The notes beneath the pieces are model-generated. The model ran no database searches. It was not told the DNA's origin and worked only from the letters and a program-made list of their open reading frames with translations. Shown here piece by piece: positions 1 to 11,946 of a stretch of 64,000 bases of DNA (the first letter of the stretch is position 1; every line of letters begins with the position of its first letter). This DNA comes from Ifrita kowaldi (taxonomy: Eukaryota > Chordata > Aves > Passeriformes > Cinclosomatidae), in contig VZRS01015025.1 of assembly GCA_013398055.1 (NCBI GenBank), positions 248,001 through 312,000 on the forward strand, given 5' to 3'. A program made the position numbers and the translations under genes.

Positions 1-3000
1 TATAATAGAAAATTGTGCAACCTATTAAAGTCTGTTTATAAGAAAAGGCCTTTTATCTTTCATTCTTCCTTGCTGCTTGTAGCTCAATTCTCTGCAGGAC
101 ATTGATGATTCACTCCATTCCTTCTGCCTTCTGATCTCTACAGACATTTCCTACACATCAGAGATGCTCATCAATTCTTGACATACTAAGGCTAAGTTGA
201 TTACTATGATTTCTCTATTAAAATAACATCAAAGGATGAAAACACAAAGGAAAAATTAAGTTATTTCACAATTAATTCATCTTGGGCAGGACTTCATTCT
301 TCAGAGGCACACACAAACAGCAGTAAAAGAGCTCCTCGATCCCAAGTAAATCGCACAGAGTGAGGAGATGACTCGACACCTCTCAGCACACACAACAGCA
401 CTGCCACCTCCGGCACTGCACAGTGGTGCTGTGCCACAGTCCCAAGGACAGAGGACCTGGAGAGGCTGCTGCAGCACAAGGACAGAGAAGCAGGAGAGGC
501 TGCTGCAGTACATTGTGGGACAACTTGCTCCCTCCATCTGCTGCTCCCTTGCTGTGACACTGAGTCCTTCACAGTCACTCACTGAGCAAATCCACACCCC
601 CCTTTAGCGGCCGCACTTTGCGGAAACCACGCAAGGCAGGCAGAGAGCCTGGAACCCGACATACGAGCTTTTAATCCAAGCAGTAAAAGAAGCCTAGGAA
701 AGGTAATCAAAAACCCTTCTGTATTTCCCTTTCTCATCTACTCACTGCAACAAAGCAAAATGATTTCCTTCACAAAGCTTCCTGTTTATTGCCCTGCACC
801 CTGTGGCCAATTAGCTGCCACTGGCCCACAAATTACCTTCACTGTAGCGGCACCCGCAGAAGAGCGGTGAGGGCTCGGTAACCTCCCCCAGCTGGGTAAA
901 AAGCCAGCCCCCACCAGAGAGACAGAACCAAGAGGAGTCACAGCTTGGCAGAGCAGTCAGAGTCCATGACAAATGCCTGCATATTCCTGCAAGACCAGTC
1001 ACTGGGGACTTCGAAAGGCGTACACTCTGAAAAAAGAAATAAATCCTGGGCATCACTCCCTGAACCTGAAACATCCAGGCTGACAAGCATTTCATATTTA
1101 TTCCTTTGCTTCAGACATCTCTTTGTTGTCATTCAGGATATCTTGGAGGCTCACCATTCATCCTATTCACTCTACCTGTTCACTTAAATGTTTCTTATCC
1201 CAATAAACATTCAAATGTAAGTCTCTTAAATTTAAGATTTCAATTACACTGGAAGTAATTTCTCACTGTTTATATGATTCACAAAAAGACTGCAAAGCCT
1301 GTTAAAGGTAGGCCTCTCACTTCTGTGTAGTTCTGTCACTTGCATAAGGACTTTAAAAGTTAAAAATGCCAACATTTTGTAAAATACTGACTGCTCACTT
1401 TCTAACTCTTAAAGCAACATTGCGGTTTCCTCATTAGGATTAAACAGAAGTCAAAAGATCTCTTTGCACAGGAAACATCAGATACACTCAGCAAAAGAAA
1501 GGGATGGATATACCTGAAATCCATCTTCCATTTACTTAGTAAGAGCTTTCTTTTAAACGTTAGTAGATCCTGGGGAAATAAAGCACATAGAAAAGCAGTT
1601 ATAAATCCTATTGAATTGAAAGGATTGAAAGCAGCGGGTGGTGCTAGATACACGGGGGTTTAAAACTCCTGACAGAAATGGGAAAGGGTCATTTAACATT
1701 ATTTTAAGTAGCTTTAGGGAGACAAGCAAGAAAAAGAGCAGGAAGTGTTGTTCAACAGAAGCAAGAAGCACATTAAACTGTCACTTGGATGAATCCCACA
1801 ACATCTTTTGTCCATTATGTGCAGCACTTCAGATAACGTGTGCAACGTCCCTTCTTTGCCATGATCACTGTCTCAAGGTGCTGTCATTTTTTCCACTGCT
1901 CTTTCCACATGTTCCTCATGCAGAACAGTGAAGGGCATGGTAGCCTCCCCTTGCCATTTCCCACACACAAAGGGTATTACAGCATCATAAAGTGCTGCTA
2001 TTTCTGCTCATGTTCTTTCCATCTTAAGAGAAAATTTAATGAAATACTGGTTTGCTGCTGCTGTTGTTTGAAGAGCTGTATGAGTTGTTTTTTGTTGGTT
2101 TTTTTTTTTTAGCTATGACACAAAGCAATCAATTCCCACAAACCTCAAGGTGCTAAGTGTTTGGTTATAACCTAACACAAGCTTCTGACTGCATGCCTCT
2201 CCAGAGTCCCTGCAAAGAAGAGCACGTTTCCCAGCCCAGCCCATAACTGATTTGCAGGTGCCAGCCAGACCTTCAATTGTTCTACAAGGTTCAAGAGCTT
2301 AAAACCTATCCCAAGAGCTTGCTCCAGCACCAGCAACTAGGGGTGCTCTGAAGTCACACAGGACAGCAACTAAATGAGACCTTGTTCCCTGTTCTCCTGC
2401 TGTGGGGACATATCCATCCACAGTGAGGAACCACGCGTGCTCCCTGCCAAGGTGACTGGGGCAGTCCTTGCCTGCTGTACCACTCCAACCAGGTTCAGGC
2501 TTCAGTCGCCCTCTTCCAGCAGTACTTCTCTCATTTTGATCCTGTCTTTAAATTATCCTGATTTTTCTCCCCAGAGGGGAAAAGGGATCTGGAGAAGGAA
2601 TAGCAACTTTGGATCATTAGTTCAGCTACATCAAGGAGCACAGGAGCAGAGCTGGTGGGAAAGCCTGTCACCACTGGCAATTGCAGCAACTGATAGGAAA
2701 TGAGGTGTGTGGGGGGGAATAGAAACCTGTATTTAAACTGTAACCATGAGAAAATGAGTGGACCATCTGAAAAAAGAAATTTAACCTGACACACCAAGTT
2801 CTCTCATTGTCCCCCTCCCAAGCCTTCATATCAGAATCTCTAACAAGATGAAAAAAAAGAAAGTTTGACAAATAATGACAATGAGCAAAGCATTAGCAGT
2901 ACCACGCTTCCTTGGTAACCAGGAAAATAATATTTATCATTTTCCATATTCACTTGCAAATGAAATAAATTTAAAAGTTGTACTTCATTTTGCTGACAAG

Positions 3001-3735
3001 AGGAAGCTATTGTCTGTGCTGTTAACATAAAAGTGATTAGAAAATTTTAATCTGCAGATTCCCCAAGTTATCATTCATCATGCCATTGGTTACATTCTAC
3101 TGAATCCAAACAGATAATAATGTAACATTAAGGACACATACATTTTTTTACATAGCCCGAGCACTTACACAGCAATGTAAGAGCTTTCCCCATACAGATT
3201 AAAGTGGAGAGGGTTCATTTCTGCCATATCTCTCCAGTTATTCTCCCCATACAAGCTACCTAGACCTGAACCAGGAAAAAGAAGAGGCACCTGAAAATGC
3301 TAAAGCAAACTGAGCATCCTGTGGCACGTTTGGAACACTCATGCTCATCTGCTGTTGGAAAAAAAAAGGAGAACTATGGAGAGCATAAATGGTAAATTTA
3401 CAGATAACTTCTGTGTAGTTTCTTCTGGCTGTAGAAGTTTCTTTCTCTATGCCATCTTATTATAGGCTGCTCCCAAAGAAATCCCAATCGCTTAAATATA
3501 CACACTACTTCTCACCATATACTTTTTTCAGTTTTGTTTTCTATTGAATTATTTTTTCACATGTGCCTATCAAATCAATGATGCCTGTTGCTGCTGTTAG
3601 ACTTCTGGCTGCAAAGCACTCTTCCTCTAAGTTGTATAGACAGATGTTCTCACAAATAGGAGTTGTGTAGCAGGCAGTGACACTATAATACTAAAAGAAA
3701 CCTCAGCTTGACAATTTTTACACTAATAAAGGCAA
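1..3735. other. Non-genic stretch, no gene recognised
   Basis: No recognisable exon, RNA gene or repeat family was found here. Open frames are short, overlap each other on both strands and carry no known domain. Two small things stand out: an imperfect 34-bp tandem repeat (listed separately) and a modest concentration of CpG dinucleotides at about 600-900, including a GCGGCCGC octamer near 608-615. A poly-T run lies at about 2099-2111. The stretch could be intergenic or intronic. Confidence 0.6.
444..511. repeat. 34-bp imperfect tandem duplication
   Basis: Two adjacent 34-bp units (444-477 and 478-511) both begin aaggacagag and share ggagaggctgctgcag, with about four mismatches between them. 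It is a two-copy minisatellite-like duplication and no function is implied. Confidence 0.75.
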
Positions 3736-3739
3736 ATTA

Positions 3740-3955
3740 CTTCAGGTTTTTATTTCTAGGTCTGTCCTTTCAGGTTTCTTCTCTTATACTGGGAAATGTG
3801 CAGTAACCACTAGGAGAAGGGAGGTGGTGAGTGAGTGGCTGCATTGCACTCCAGCTGAGGTTAAGCCCCAACAGGCCTTTTTGATGCCCAGTGTGGGGCA
3901 CGAAGGGTTGAGATAACAACAGATCTGACCAGAGCATGTTAGAACAAATTTGTTA
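3740..3955 (+). mobile_element. ERVL-type LTR 3' end joined to proviral leader (remnant)
   Basis: The stretch at 3828-3873 reads like the 3' end of the avian ERVL LTR: a 'gagtgagtggctg' block, then 'gctgaggttaag' and a terminal 'aaca' at about 3870-3873. Immediately after it is a leader with a primer-binding-site-like block at 3882-3899 (tgatgcccagtgtggggc), followed by 'cgaagggttgagataacaac'. An LTR followed directly by such a block marks the 5' LTR/internal junction of an endogenous retrovirus. The U3 part of the LTR upstream is too diverged to follow, and no gag, pol or env sequence was recognised after about 3955, so this is a heavily decayed, truncated copy. Family assignment is from recalled consensus features, not a search. 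Confidence 0.6.
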
Positions 3956-3959
3956 AAAG

Positions 3960-6295
3960 CATTTATTAATTTAATAGTTGCTGGTTACAATGCTGTTCCA
4001 TTTGCTCAGAGCTCCTGCATGTGTGCTCACAGTCCCTGTTCCATCATACGGTTTTATCAGCATCAAAGTTATTCTCTTGAAATCAATGCATGTGGTTCAT
4101 TTGGGGAAATATCAAGTTTTATTAACCGTGGCAATACCATGAAGGAGATGATGACTCAGTAGACAGAACTCCAGCCTTCCTAAAAAAAACCCCAAGCCAT
4201 AAGGAAACAACTATCACTTCCTGTTCCACCAGCATAGTCCCTGGCTGTACCCCACTATACTGGAGTGTGGAGTAACTAAAATTTATTGCTATCAGGCAAT
4301 AAGAATGTTTCTAGTGTTCTCATATTTCCAATGTTCCTAACTAGTAGAAAACATCAGTTTAAATACCCTATAAACAATTTGCTTACTGCTACTTTAACAA
4401 ACAAAGAAATGAAAGTCAAATTATTTTCTCCTTTACATTAGAATGTTTCAAGAGTTGCTCTAAACACAAGTTTTTTGTATAAATCCTTATCAGCTTTTAC
4501 TATTTTACACTCCTACACTGTTTTGACATATAAAAACTGGAGGATAATTATGTGTCTGTCGGCAAATTGAAGAGCTGAATCACTGTTATTCAGTGCAAGT
4601 GGCTCAGCTGTGCTTGATAGTTTCTTTTTCAATATTAAAGAATAGCTAAGAATGAAGGCTCTAGATTACCATTCACTGGCATATGAAATGGTCTGATCTT
4701 TGTGCTCTGTATAGGAACAGTTTTATTTTATTTATTCTCTCATCACAGCTGCTGTAAGGGAAACTAGGATCATCTCCTGAAATCTCCACAAGAACTCTCT
4801 AACAGACTTAAGTTGACTGGACATGATGAATGACTAAAGCATGAGAGAACCTCCTGTATATCCTCAGTCCATGTAAGACATCTCTACAAGCAGGAAGATT
4901 TACAGATAGATATCCTCTGAAACACATTTGAAAGTTAAAATTAAGAACGTTCGCAGAAAAAATATACAGCTGTAATACTCATACATGTAACATTTGCTGA
5001 GAACCACTGAGAGTTTATTGCAGCATTTGGAGAGCAGCAAACTCAAACAGGTTCTGTACACATCCTTATCCAAGGTTATGAACAAATACTCAAAATAATT
5101 TTGCTGCTAATGGAGAAAGGAAAAAGCCTTTTTGATTTGGCTTGCAGGGACAAATCTTGTTGGCTGTATGAAGAGCAAGAAAACACGTAGTTTAATGTTA
5201 ATGGGTTTAGGCCAACTTAGGTAGGTTTCTTAACATGGGTACAACCAGCTGCGGGAGCTCCCACCCACATCAGAACACCCACTGACACTCCTCATACTGC
5301 AGCTGAATCACTGAAAGGGAACAAAAATTTTCTGAGGCTTACTTTCTGTCCTGAATCCATGACACCTAGATACAATGAGGGTGGACACAAAGAATACTGA
5401 ACAAAACAGTAATGAAGTAGTATTTGCCAATGGCTTATCCTGTACAAATCCAGAGCTCTTTCAGACAGCTTAGAATTAAACATTTTAGGTCTAAACACAA
5501 AGTAGCACACTGCTCTTGGCTTTGTCAGTGTTTCCAGAATCCACAATCAAACAAACCAACAAGTTGTCTTTAAAGACCTGGGGCAATTTACTCAACAAAA
5601 ATCTGATGAACTGAAATGGAAATTATACACATTAAAAGGGACTTCATGTCATGTCTTACTAAGACATTGTAAAAAGCTTAAATTACAGCATTTAGAAGGC
5701 TGCATCTAAAGCAGCAGCTCCCAAGACAGAGGTCAGAGGACCATGTTGAATTGTGCCAGTTATAAATGGGGATGCAACATGGGCAGAGTCAAACTGGCTT
5801 CTATCATTGTAGAGATCATGAAGAACTGTTGGTCTGGGAAAGAGGCAGACAACCCATATAACTTGGAAGTTCTTCCTCTGAATAAAAGTGTGTTTTATCG
5901 GGCATCTTACTGGCAATTAAGTAAAACAACACAAAACCAAACAACAATTCTTTTGTTTCAAAAACAGGCTGACTATACTGACATGTTTGGAGCACTCAGC
6001 ATTTTACAAGCATGTGTATCACGGTATGAAATGACAGAGTATTTGAAATTTAAAATCTACCCTATTTAATGGTTAGCTTCTAAGGATCAAATTATTAAAG
6101 AATTATCGACCATTCTACAAGCCATGTACCTCTTACACCAAACCTTATACCAGAATAAATATTATCAGAACACCTTATCAGAAAAACAGTAGCCACTCTC
6201 TTGGAGGGCCAAAGAAACAGCAAAGAATCCATACAACACAATATTTCTAATCCTCAATAAATCATTTTTATTCCCAATTAAGAATGGAATCTCTT
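3960..6295. other. Non-genic stretch
   Basis: No exon, RNA gene or repeat family was recognised. AT-rich sequence with scattered short open frames on both strands. The part around 4555-4640 has a slightly higher GC content and palindromic motifs and could be conserved non-coding DNA, but nothing in it can be named. Confidence 0.55.
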
Positions 6296-6299
6296 CTAT

Positions 6300-6460
6300 T
6301 CAACACCGGTGAGGCCACACCTGGATTACTGCATCCAGTCCTGAGTTCCACAGTACAAGAGACATGATCATACTGGGAAGAGACCAGAAAAGAGCCATGA
6401 AGATGGAGCACCTCACATTGAAGAGAGTCCTAGAGATCTGGGATTGTTCAGAAAGCTGTG
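6300..6460 (+). mobile_element. CR1 LINE fragment, 3' part of ORF2 region
   Basis: The plus strand carries the CR1 landmarks 'gaggccacacctgga', 'cagtacaagagacatgatc', a 'gagaccagaaaagagccatgaagatgga' derivative and 'gagatctgggattgttcag' in the order found near the 3' end of the CR1 reverse-transcriptase ORF. It is 5' truncated, as most avian CR1 copies are, and diverged with lost reading frame. Both ends fade into unique sequence. Confidence 0.75.
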
Positions 6461-6464
6461 TTCC

Positions 6465-9400
6465 AAGACAATCCATCCTCAAAACTTCCAGACACCTTGG
6501 CTATGAACTGTGAAATCCAGCTCAATTACATACAGCTTGCTGCTCCAGATTACATTTTGTTGATTTTAACCGCCGTGTGTATTTCCACTCAAAACAGTTT
6601 AAGAGTCTGCTTAAATAAGGACAGAAGTTTACCAAGACAATTTTCTGGAAAACTATCCAATCAACTCACCACTACCTTTTGTCTTTTAAATTGTATTGGT
6701 AAACCAGCATGTGCAAACAAAAAAATCCTGCAATTAACATGAATATTTGCAGAGAAAGCCTCCCATTAAGAGATTTATTTGTTAATTTTCCTTTGACTAG
6801 TTAAGCCCAATATTCAAAACACAGTGGATTAGTTTATTCCAATGGCTGTGTTTCAGAATCCTGGCCCTTAAAGAAAAAGAAATTCAAGAGCCATTTCAGA
6901 GTCTTTCTGAAAGACTGAAAGTTACTTTACAAATGCTAGGAGAAGCTGATTTTACCAGTATTTTGCAAAAGCTTACTGCAAAACTCAAATGGCACAAGGT
7001 TTCAAGACAGGAAAGAAGGTTGTTTCTTTAATACATAAAACAAACAAACAAACAAACATTACTTAAAAGGTAAGGAAAGTATGGTGAACTCTCTAAACTT
7101 CCTATTGACTTGCACCAAGACAGAAAAGACTAAGCTCGGGGAAAAAAACAGGTTTAAAATCAAGGCAGATATGTGCTCTGCTTGCTTTTCTGGTGCCCAG
7201 GCAAGGGTCTGTGACCCACATAATTCGGATCACAAAGATCAACGAGAACTACAGATCTGACCTACTAAAGGGAAGTTTGCAAAGATAAGCATGGTTATCT
7301 CAAGCAGGAGGAGCAGAGCAGCATACCTGAGCACTAGAGAATCCAGCATAAGCCAAGAAGAGCTGATAAATGGAAATCTGTCATAGAAAAAGATGTTGGT
7401 TGATAGGAATAGCAAAGAGCTGAGCAAGGTGCACTGGTACAGCCTGAAATGCAGCACCAAGAGGCACAAGTTTTAGAGACTCAGAAACCAAAACACAAGA
7501 GTCTGTGTAAGACAGCAACAGGGAGTAAAAAACATACTCCACAGGGCTTCCGTGGTGTAGGATCAGGGTATGTGTTTTGCACTGTGGATAAGACACAGCC
7601 TTTGTATGTGGACACATTTCCTGTGTCAGTGAGCCAGGATGCATTCCCACCCAACCACTAGTGGATGGGGAAGTTGGCAGGCAGATGTTTGGGAGGCTGC
7701 AGGACATCTGCTGCCTATGCCACACTGAGATCAGGAGGGAAACAAGACCCAACTCACCTACATCTGGGGAAAAGCTTCAGGCATAAAAGCAACTTCTACC
7801 GCCAGCACCAGAGGTTTTGGTACAGACCCCCAGGAGACTCAGGAGTGTTTGCAAACAGAGTTTTTAAGAATATAGTCTGATCTATTACTTGAGAACAACA
7901 CTACAAAAATCCAGTCTTCCTCCTTGTGAAAGGGAATTGGATTAGGGATGACAGCAGACAACAGGAAAGAAAAGGAAAGCAGCCGCTGCAATACAGAAAT
8001 AGGGCCTGGTAGGGGGAAAGTGGGTGAAGAGGCAATAGTGTCCTTTTTGCTCAGCCAGCATGAGAACATCAGAACAAAGCTACCAAAATTTGTACGTCCA
8101 TACCCAACCACAACTATCTGAGTAAGACTGACAGAAAGGACTCGACATTTCCCACCACAGAGATATAAGGCAGACTCTCTCTGAGGCCAATTAGATCCTC
8201 ATGGCCAAACCCGGAAAAAAGAAACAGAACAGAAAAGGGAATATCACCAGACTTACTGGTCACCTCCAGGATGACAGTAGCCTCAAAGAGATTTACCACA
8301 AGACAAGGCTTACATGTCCTCTGGGTGTGCTGAGGCATCCACAGTTCTCCCCAGTATTATCTCTCCTCACATATTGAAAAGAAGCAAACAAAAACAGCAA
8401 TCAAGAATCCTTTTCAGGGAATGACCTGGAATACTGAACTGCTACTCACCGAAGGAGGTCCCTGAGCACAGGCATTTGATGAAGGAAGAAATAATCTCTC
8501 AGCTGCAAAAGATCAGTACTTCCTCCACCCTCAGTGGAGCAGCTTCCTCATAAAAGCACAGTTTCAGGGCAAAGACAAAGCCTCTGGGCCCTAAAGACCC
8601 AGGACTTTACATCTGACTGGCTTAGTGGGAGGCAAGGCAGAGAAGTGCCATAGCTCTTTTCTGTGGCTCTACAGGGCTGGAATCAGAGGCAGGTAAAGGA
8701 GGAGATGGAAGGGTTACAATGTCCCGCTTTGCCATAAATGTATCAAAGGGCCCTTGATATAATGACCAGCAAATGCAACTGCACTACCAAGTAAAGGGTA
8801 AGCAATTCAGGGAGCAGGATCATTTAACTCACAGGCAGAAGCACAAGAGGGCTGAATAAGGACTGCTATGTATTGTCCTGGAACTTAATAACAGCTGAGC
8901 TCCTGCTGTGTGGCTGGGCTGTAAACACCCAGATGTTTTTTCATGGGATGATGAGGGGATGCCAAGAAGAGACTTGGAATGCTGCTCAAGAGACAGATGG
9001 AAGTGAACTTGAACTCTTAAGACTGCTGCCTCCCAAGCTGAAAACCAGATACTGCAGTGAAGAGAGATTTCTCTTTCCAGTAAAGAGCGTAAGAGAAAAT
9101 TAACTGGTTTCTAATTCACTTTAAGTAAAGACCAGTATTTAACAGTGCTCCTATGAAAAAGGCTTTTCTGAGAAATAAAAGAGTAGCTCATGGAAAATTG
9201 GTCTTTGACAAGATCTGACCTCCTTTAAAGTTGCAGAAATAGCTGAACCAAGGACCACAATAAGAAGTTTGGGTGTGATGATGTTACTGTCTCAGTTTGA
9301 CCAGGAGAATGCTCTTGGAGAAAGTCTCTGAGCTGCTGCCAACTCCACTCCCCTGGGTTGTGCTGCAGAGCTGTCTTGGCACATACAGGTGCCAAGATCC

Positions 9401-10760
9401 CTTCTAGACTACATAAAATTGGGAGATGTCCTCCAGCCACTGACAGGCATTCAGCACTGGGATTGCACTACAACTAGCCTGAAGGAAACCCCCAAAACAA
9501 GGATAGCACGGATGAAAGTTTCCCAGCAGCAAGCATTCAGTGTCCAATGGTCTGACCTGACCAGATATGGCTTCACAGCAGTGGTGTTGTGCAGCCTCCA
9601 ACCTCAAAGATCTGAATGCAAAGACTGTCAAATGAGTGCAGCACCAGTAAGACTCTTCTGAATGTGCATTTGTGTCAGCTTTCCCCCTCCTCAAACAAAT
9701 TTAAACTTGAAATATTACATATTGCAACACAGCAGGAAAAGAAGAGCCTGTGGATCTCACAATTCCATTTCTCAAAGGATTATGAATGTCTTGCTTAGGA
9801 AAACAAACAAACCAAAACAAAGTAAGAGGAATCCTTGCATTTTACCTTTATATTCGTACAAGTCTTTCTCTTTCCGTGTTCCAAGGATACGACTCTTTTT
9901 TCCAAGTTTAGACTGCAAAATGTGCTTCCTAAATTCACTGGCACAGCAATGTTGCCAGTGTCTTTGATATAATTCTGCTTGCATACTGCTAATACAGAAA
10001 ATAAAGCTCATCTGTCTGGTGCTCTGGCATTGGAAAAATTGCACTATTTTCCTTTTTTATATCTGATTACAATACTAAAAGCATGAACCCATTATTAATA
10101 CTGATTTATGGACTGCAATCTCATACAGAATCTTGCCATTTTAAACACATCTGACTCCACCAGCCTAATGATGATCAGCAGGCCAGTCTTTTACATGTTT
10201 TCCCAATTTAGAACTGCTTTCCCTCACTCTCACTGTAACAATTTAGCTACATTAAATTAATATTATTTAGCTGAGAAAGCTTGCCTAGAGAGTTCTTTTT
10301 TTGAAACGAGGGCAGAAGTCACACAAGTCTCTTTGTTTCTCCCTCTATCTTACGATGTTCATGTACTTAACTTCAAATAATTTCTTACAAAGCTTTGGGT
10401 GAAAAATATTACAATTTAATGCATAAATGCATAACAGACTTCTGGTCAAGATGCACTCATGCCTAACTGACCTGGATACTTGAGTAAAACCATTTCACTT
10501 ATGAAAGTCTGCATTATAACAGTCAAATCTGAATGTTGTTAACAATCAGAGTATCACACATCTTTAAATCTATTGGTGTGATGATGTCTGCTTCGCTATT
10601 CTATTTAGGAACTTGTTTACCAAGTATACTTAACACACCAAATACTTGCTTTTTCTTTAGTATTAAGCTATTTCTGATTGCAAGAGGAAATTCTATGAAT
10701 TAGCCTACTTCGTGATTCTTATTCACATACAAGCAATTTTATAGTGGAATTTCCAATTTA
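6465..10760. other. Non-genic stretch
   Basis: No recognisable coding exon, RNA gene or mobile element. Open frames up to 123 codons occur (for example on the minus strand near 7381-7752), but they are composition artefacts without domain content. The only simple repeat noted is the CAAA run at 7037-7057. Confidence 0.55.
7037..7057. repeat. (CAAA)n microsatellite
   Basis: About five tandem CAAA units; short and probably of no functional importance. Confidence 0.85.
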
Positions 10761-10761
10761 G

Positions 10762-11154
10762 CCATTTTCAATAAAAATGTTAATCACACAGTTTCAAGTG
10801 TAATTGCAACTCAAGCCATCCCTTCTGCTTTCCACTGCCCAGCTAACCCTGAAGGTGCACAGCTGCTGCAGTGCACACTCCTGCAAAAGACACTTTATTT
10901 GGAAACAGCTTAAAGACGGTATACAATAAATAATGGTGTAGAAGATACTGCATGATTACTTGGAAAGCCAAAACAGTCTTAGCAAGAAGCCCCAACTAGC
11001 TGGACACACAATTAAGCTTGGTTTTGTCAAGGCCAGGCTGGATGGGGCTCTGAGCAACCTGGTCTAGTGGAAGGCGTCCCTGCCCCTAGCAAGAGGGTTG
11101 GAACTAGATGAAGGTCCCTTCTAACCCAAACCATTCCATGATTATATGATCTAT
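10762..11154. repeat. False-duplicate copy A1 (393 bp)
   Basis: This segment, ending at the single N at 11155, is repeated base for base as far as I can read at 11459-11851 (constant offset 697). The copy starts right after an N and then continues into sequence missing from the first, which is the pattern of two overlapping contig ends joined by a gap marker rather than a biological duplication. It contains the end of a CR1 element (11025-11154). Confidence 0.9.
11025..11154 (+). mobile_element. CR1 LINE 3' end
   Basis: Typical avian CR1 3' end on the plus strand: 'caaggccaggctggatgggg', 'ctctgagcaacctggtctag', 'ggttggaactagatga', 'ccttctaacccaaaccatt', then a terminal 'ccatgattatatgat' tail related to the CR1 octamer repeats. 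Only the last roughly 130 bp are present, so it is a strongly 5'-truncated insertion. A duplicate at 11722-11851 comes from the assembly overlap and is not a second insertion. Confidence 0.9.
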
Positions 11155-11155
11155 N
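11155..11155. other. Single-N contig join 1
   Basis: A lone N separates 'atatgatctat' from GC-rich sequence. The same 'atgatctat' is followed by 'gggcctggtaaag' in both other places where it occurs (11843 and 14045), so the junction here is very likely wrong. Confidence 0.9.
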
Positions 11156-11188
11156 CCTCCGGACGAAGGTCAGGGCCGGGGCCGCCAT
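11156..11188 (-). CDS. Possible start of a first coding exon (cut by the gap)
   Basis: On the minus strand an ATG at 11188-11186 has a G at -3 and a G at +4, a good vertebrate start context, and lies inside the CpG island. The eleven codons left before the contig end read MAAPALTFVRR with no stop. Ala-rich N-termini of this kind are common in genes starting in CpG islands, but eleven residues are too few to identify a protein and GC-rich DNA gives open frames by chance. If real, the exon continues into the unsequenced gap. No further exon of a minus-strand gene was recognised at lower coordinates. Confidence 0.2.
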
Positions 11189-11425
11189 AACCAGGGGAAA
11201 AGAAGGCGGGAGGAGGGAGGAGACAGCAAAGCCAGCCCCGCCGGGGAGGCCGCGCCCCGGGCTGGGCGGTGCCGCCCGCCCCGGCCCCTGGGCTGGATCA
11301 CCGCCTCCATCGCTGCGGGCAGGGCGGCCTGAGGGCGGCGCGGCGCCGAGAGCACTGCCATTGCTCTGTCGGTGAAAGGGGTGGGTGGTGCGGCGTGTGG
11401 CGGCGCTTCGGAGCTATGCCCGGAA
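11156..11425. promoter_or_regulatory. CpG island, right half
   Basis: About 30 CpG dinucleotides in 270 bp against a background of roughly one per 100 bp, with several GGGCGG-type GC boxes (for example near 11261-11267 and 11319-11325). This is the composition of an unmethylated vertebrate CpG-island promoter with no TATA box. It is bounded by N on the left, and on the right it runs into a CR1 tail at about 11426. In the overlap-corrected order it lies just right of a gap whose other side is 14250-14537. Direction of transcription cannot be decided; a minus-strand Kozak-like ATG is listed separately. Confidence 0.7.
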
Positions 11426-11457
11426 ATCACAGAATCATTTAGGTTGGAAAAGACCTC
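11426..11457 (-). mobile_element. CR1 LINE 3' tail, detached from its body
   Basis: 'aatcacagaatcattt' followed by 'aggttggaaaagacctc' is the reverse complement of the extreme CR1 3' end. It stops at the N at 11458, but the last 20 bases (11438-11457) are exactly the first 20 bases after the N at 11946, where the CR1 body continues. The two pieces are one element. Confidence 0.88.
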
Positions 11458-11458
11458 N
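11458..11458. other. Single-N contig join 2
   Basis: Separates the CR1 tail from a repeat of sequence already seen at 10762; the join is contradicted by the continuation found at 11947. Confidence 0.9.
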
Positions 11459-11851
11459 CCATTTTCAATAAAAATGTTAATCACACAGTTTCAAGTGTAA
11501 TTGCAACTCAAGCCATCCCTTCTGCTTTCCACTGCCCAGCTAACCCTGAAGGTGCACAGCTGCTGCAGTGCACACTCCTGCAAAAGACACTTTATTTGGA
11601 AACAGCTTAAAGACGGTATACAATAAATAATGGTGTAGAAGATACTGCATGATTACTTGGAAAGCCAAAACAGTCTTAGCAAGAAGCCCCAACTAGCTGG
11701 ACACACAATTAAGCTTGGTTTTGTCAAGGCCAGGCTGGATGGGGCTCTGAGCAACCTGGTCTAGTGGAAGGCGTCCCTGCCCCTAGCAAGAGGGTTGGAA
11801 CTAGATGAAGGTCCCTTCTAACCCAAACCATTCCATGATTATATGATCTAT
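11459..11851. repeat. False-duplicate copy A2 (393 bp)
   Basis: Second copy of 10762-11154 and the better one to keep, since it continues without a break into 11852-11945. It includes the duplicated CR1 3' end at 11722-11851. Confidence 0.9.
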
Positions 11852-11945
11852 GGGCCTGGTAAAGTAAAATAAAATACAGAAAACAAGAAAAGGCCGAAAC
11901 ACATTCTTCTCTACATTTCACTACGGTTTTGGATACCTTACCCCA
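11843..11945. repeat. False-duplicate copy B1 (102 bp)
   Basis: 11843-11944 recurs at 14045-14146 (offset 2202). The last base before the N (a at 11945) differs from the second copy, which has one more C in the run, a usual contig-end error. Confidence 0.88.
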
Positions 11946-11946
11946 N
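11946..11946. other. Single-N contig join 3
   Basis: Joins 'ttacccca' to the body of a CR1 element. The true continuation of the left side is seen at 14143-14160 ('tacccccagcctaacc'). Confidence 0.9.
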
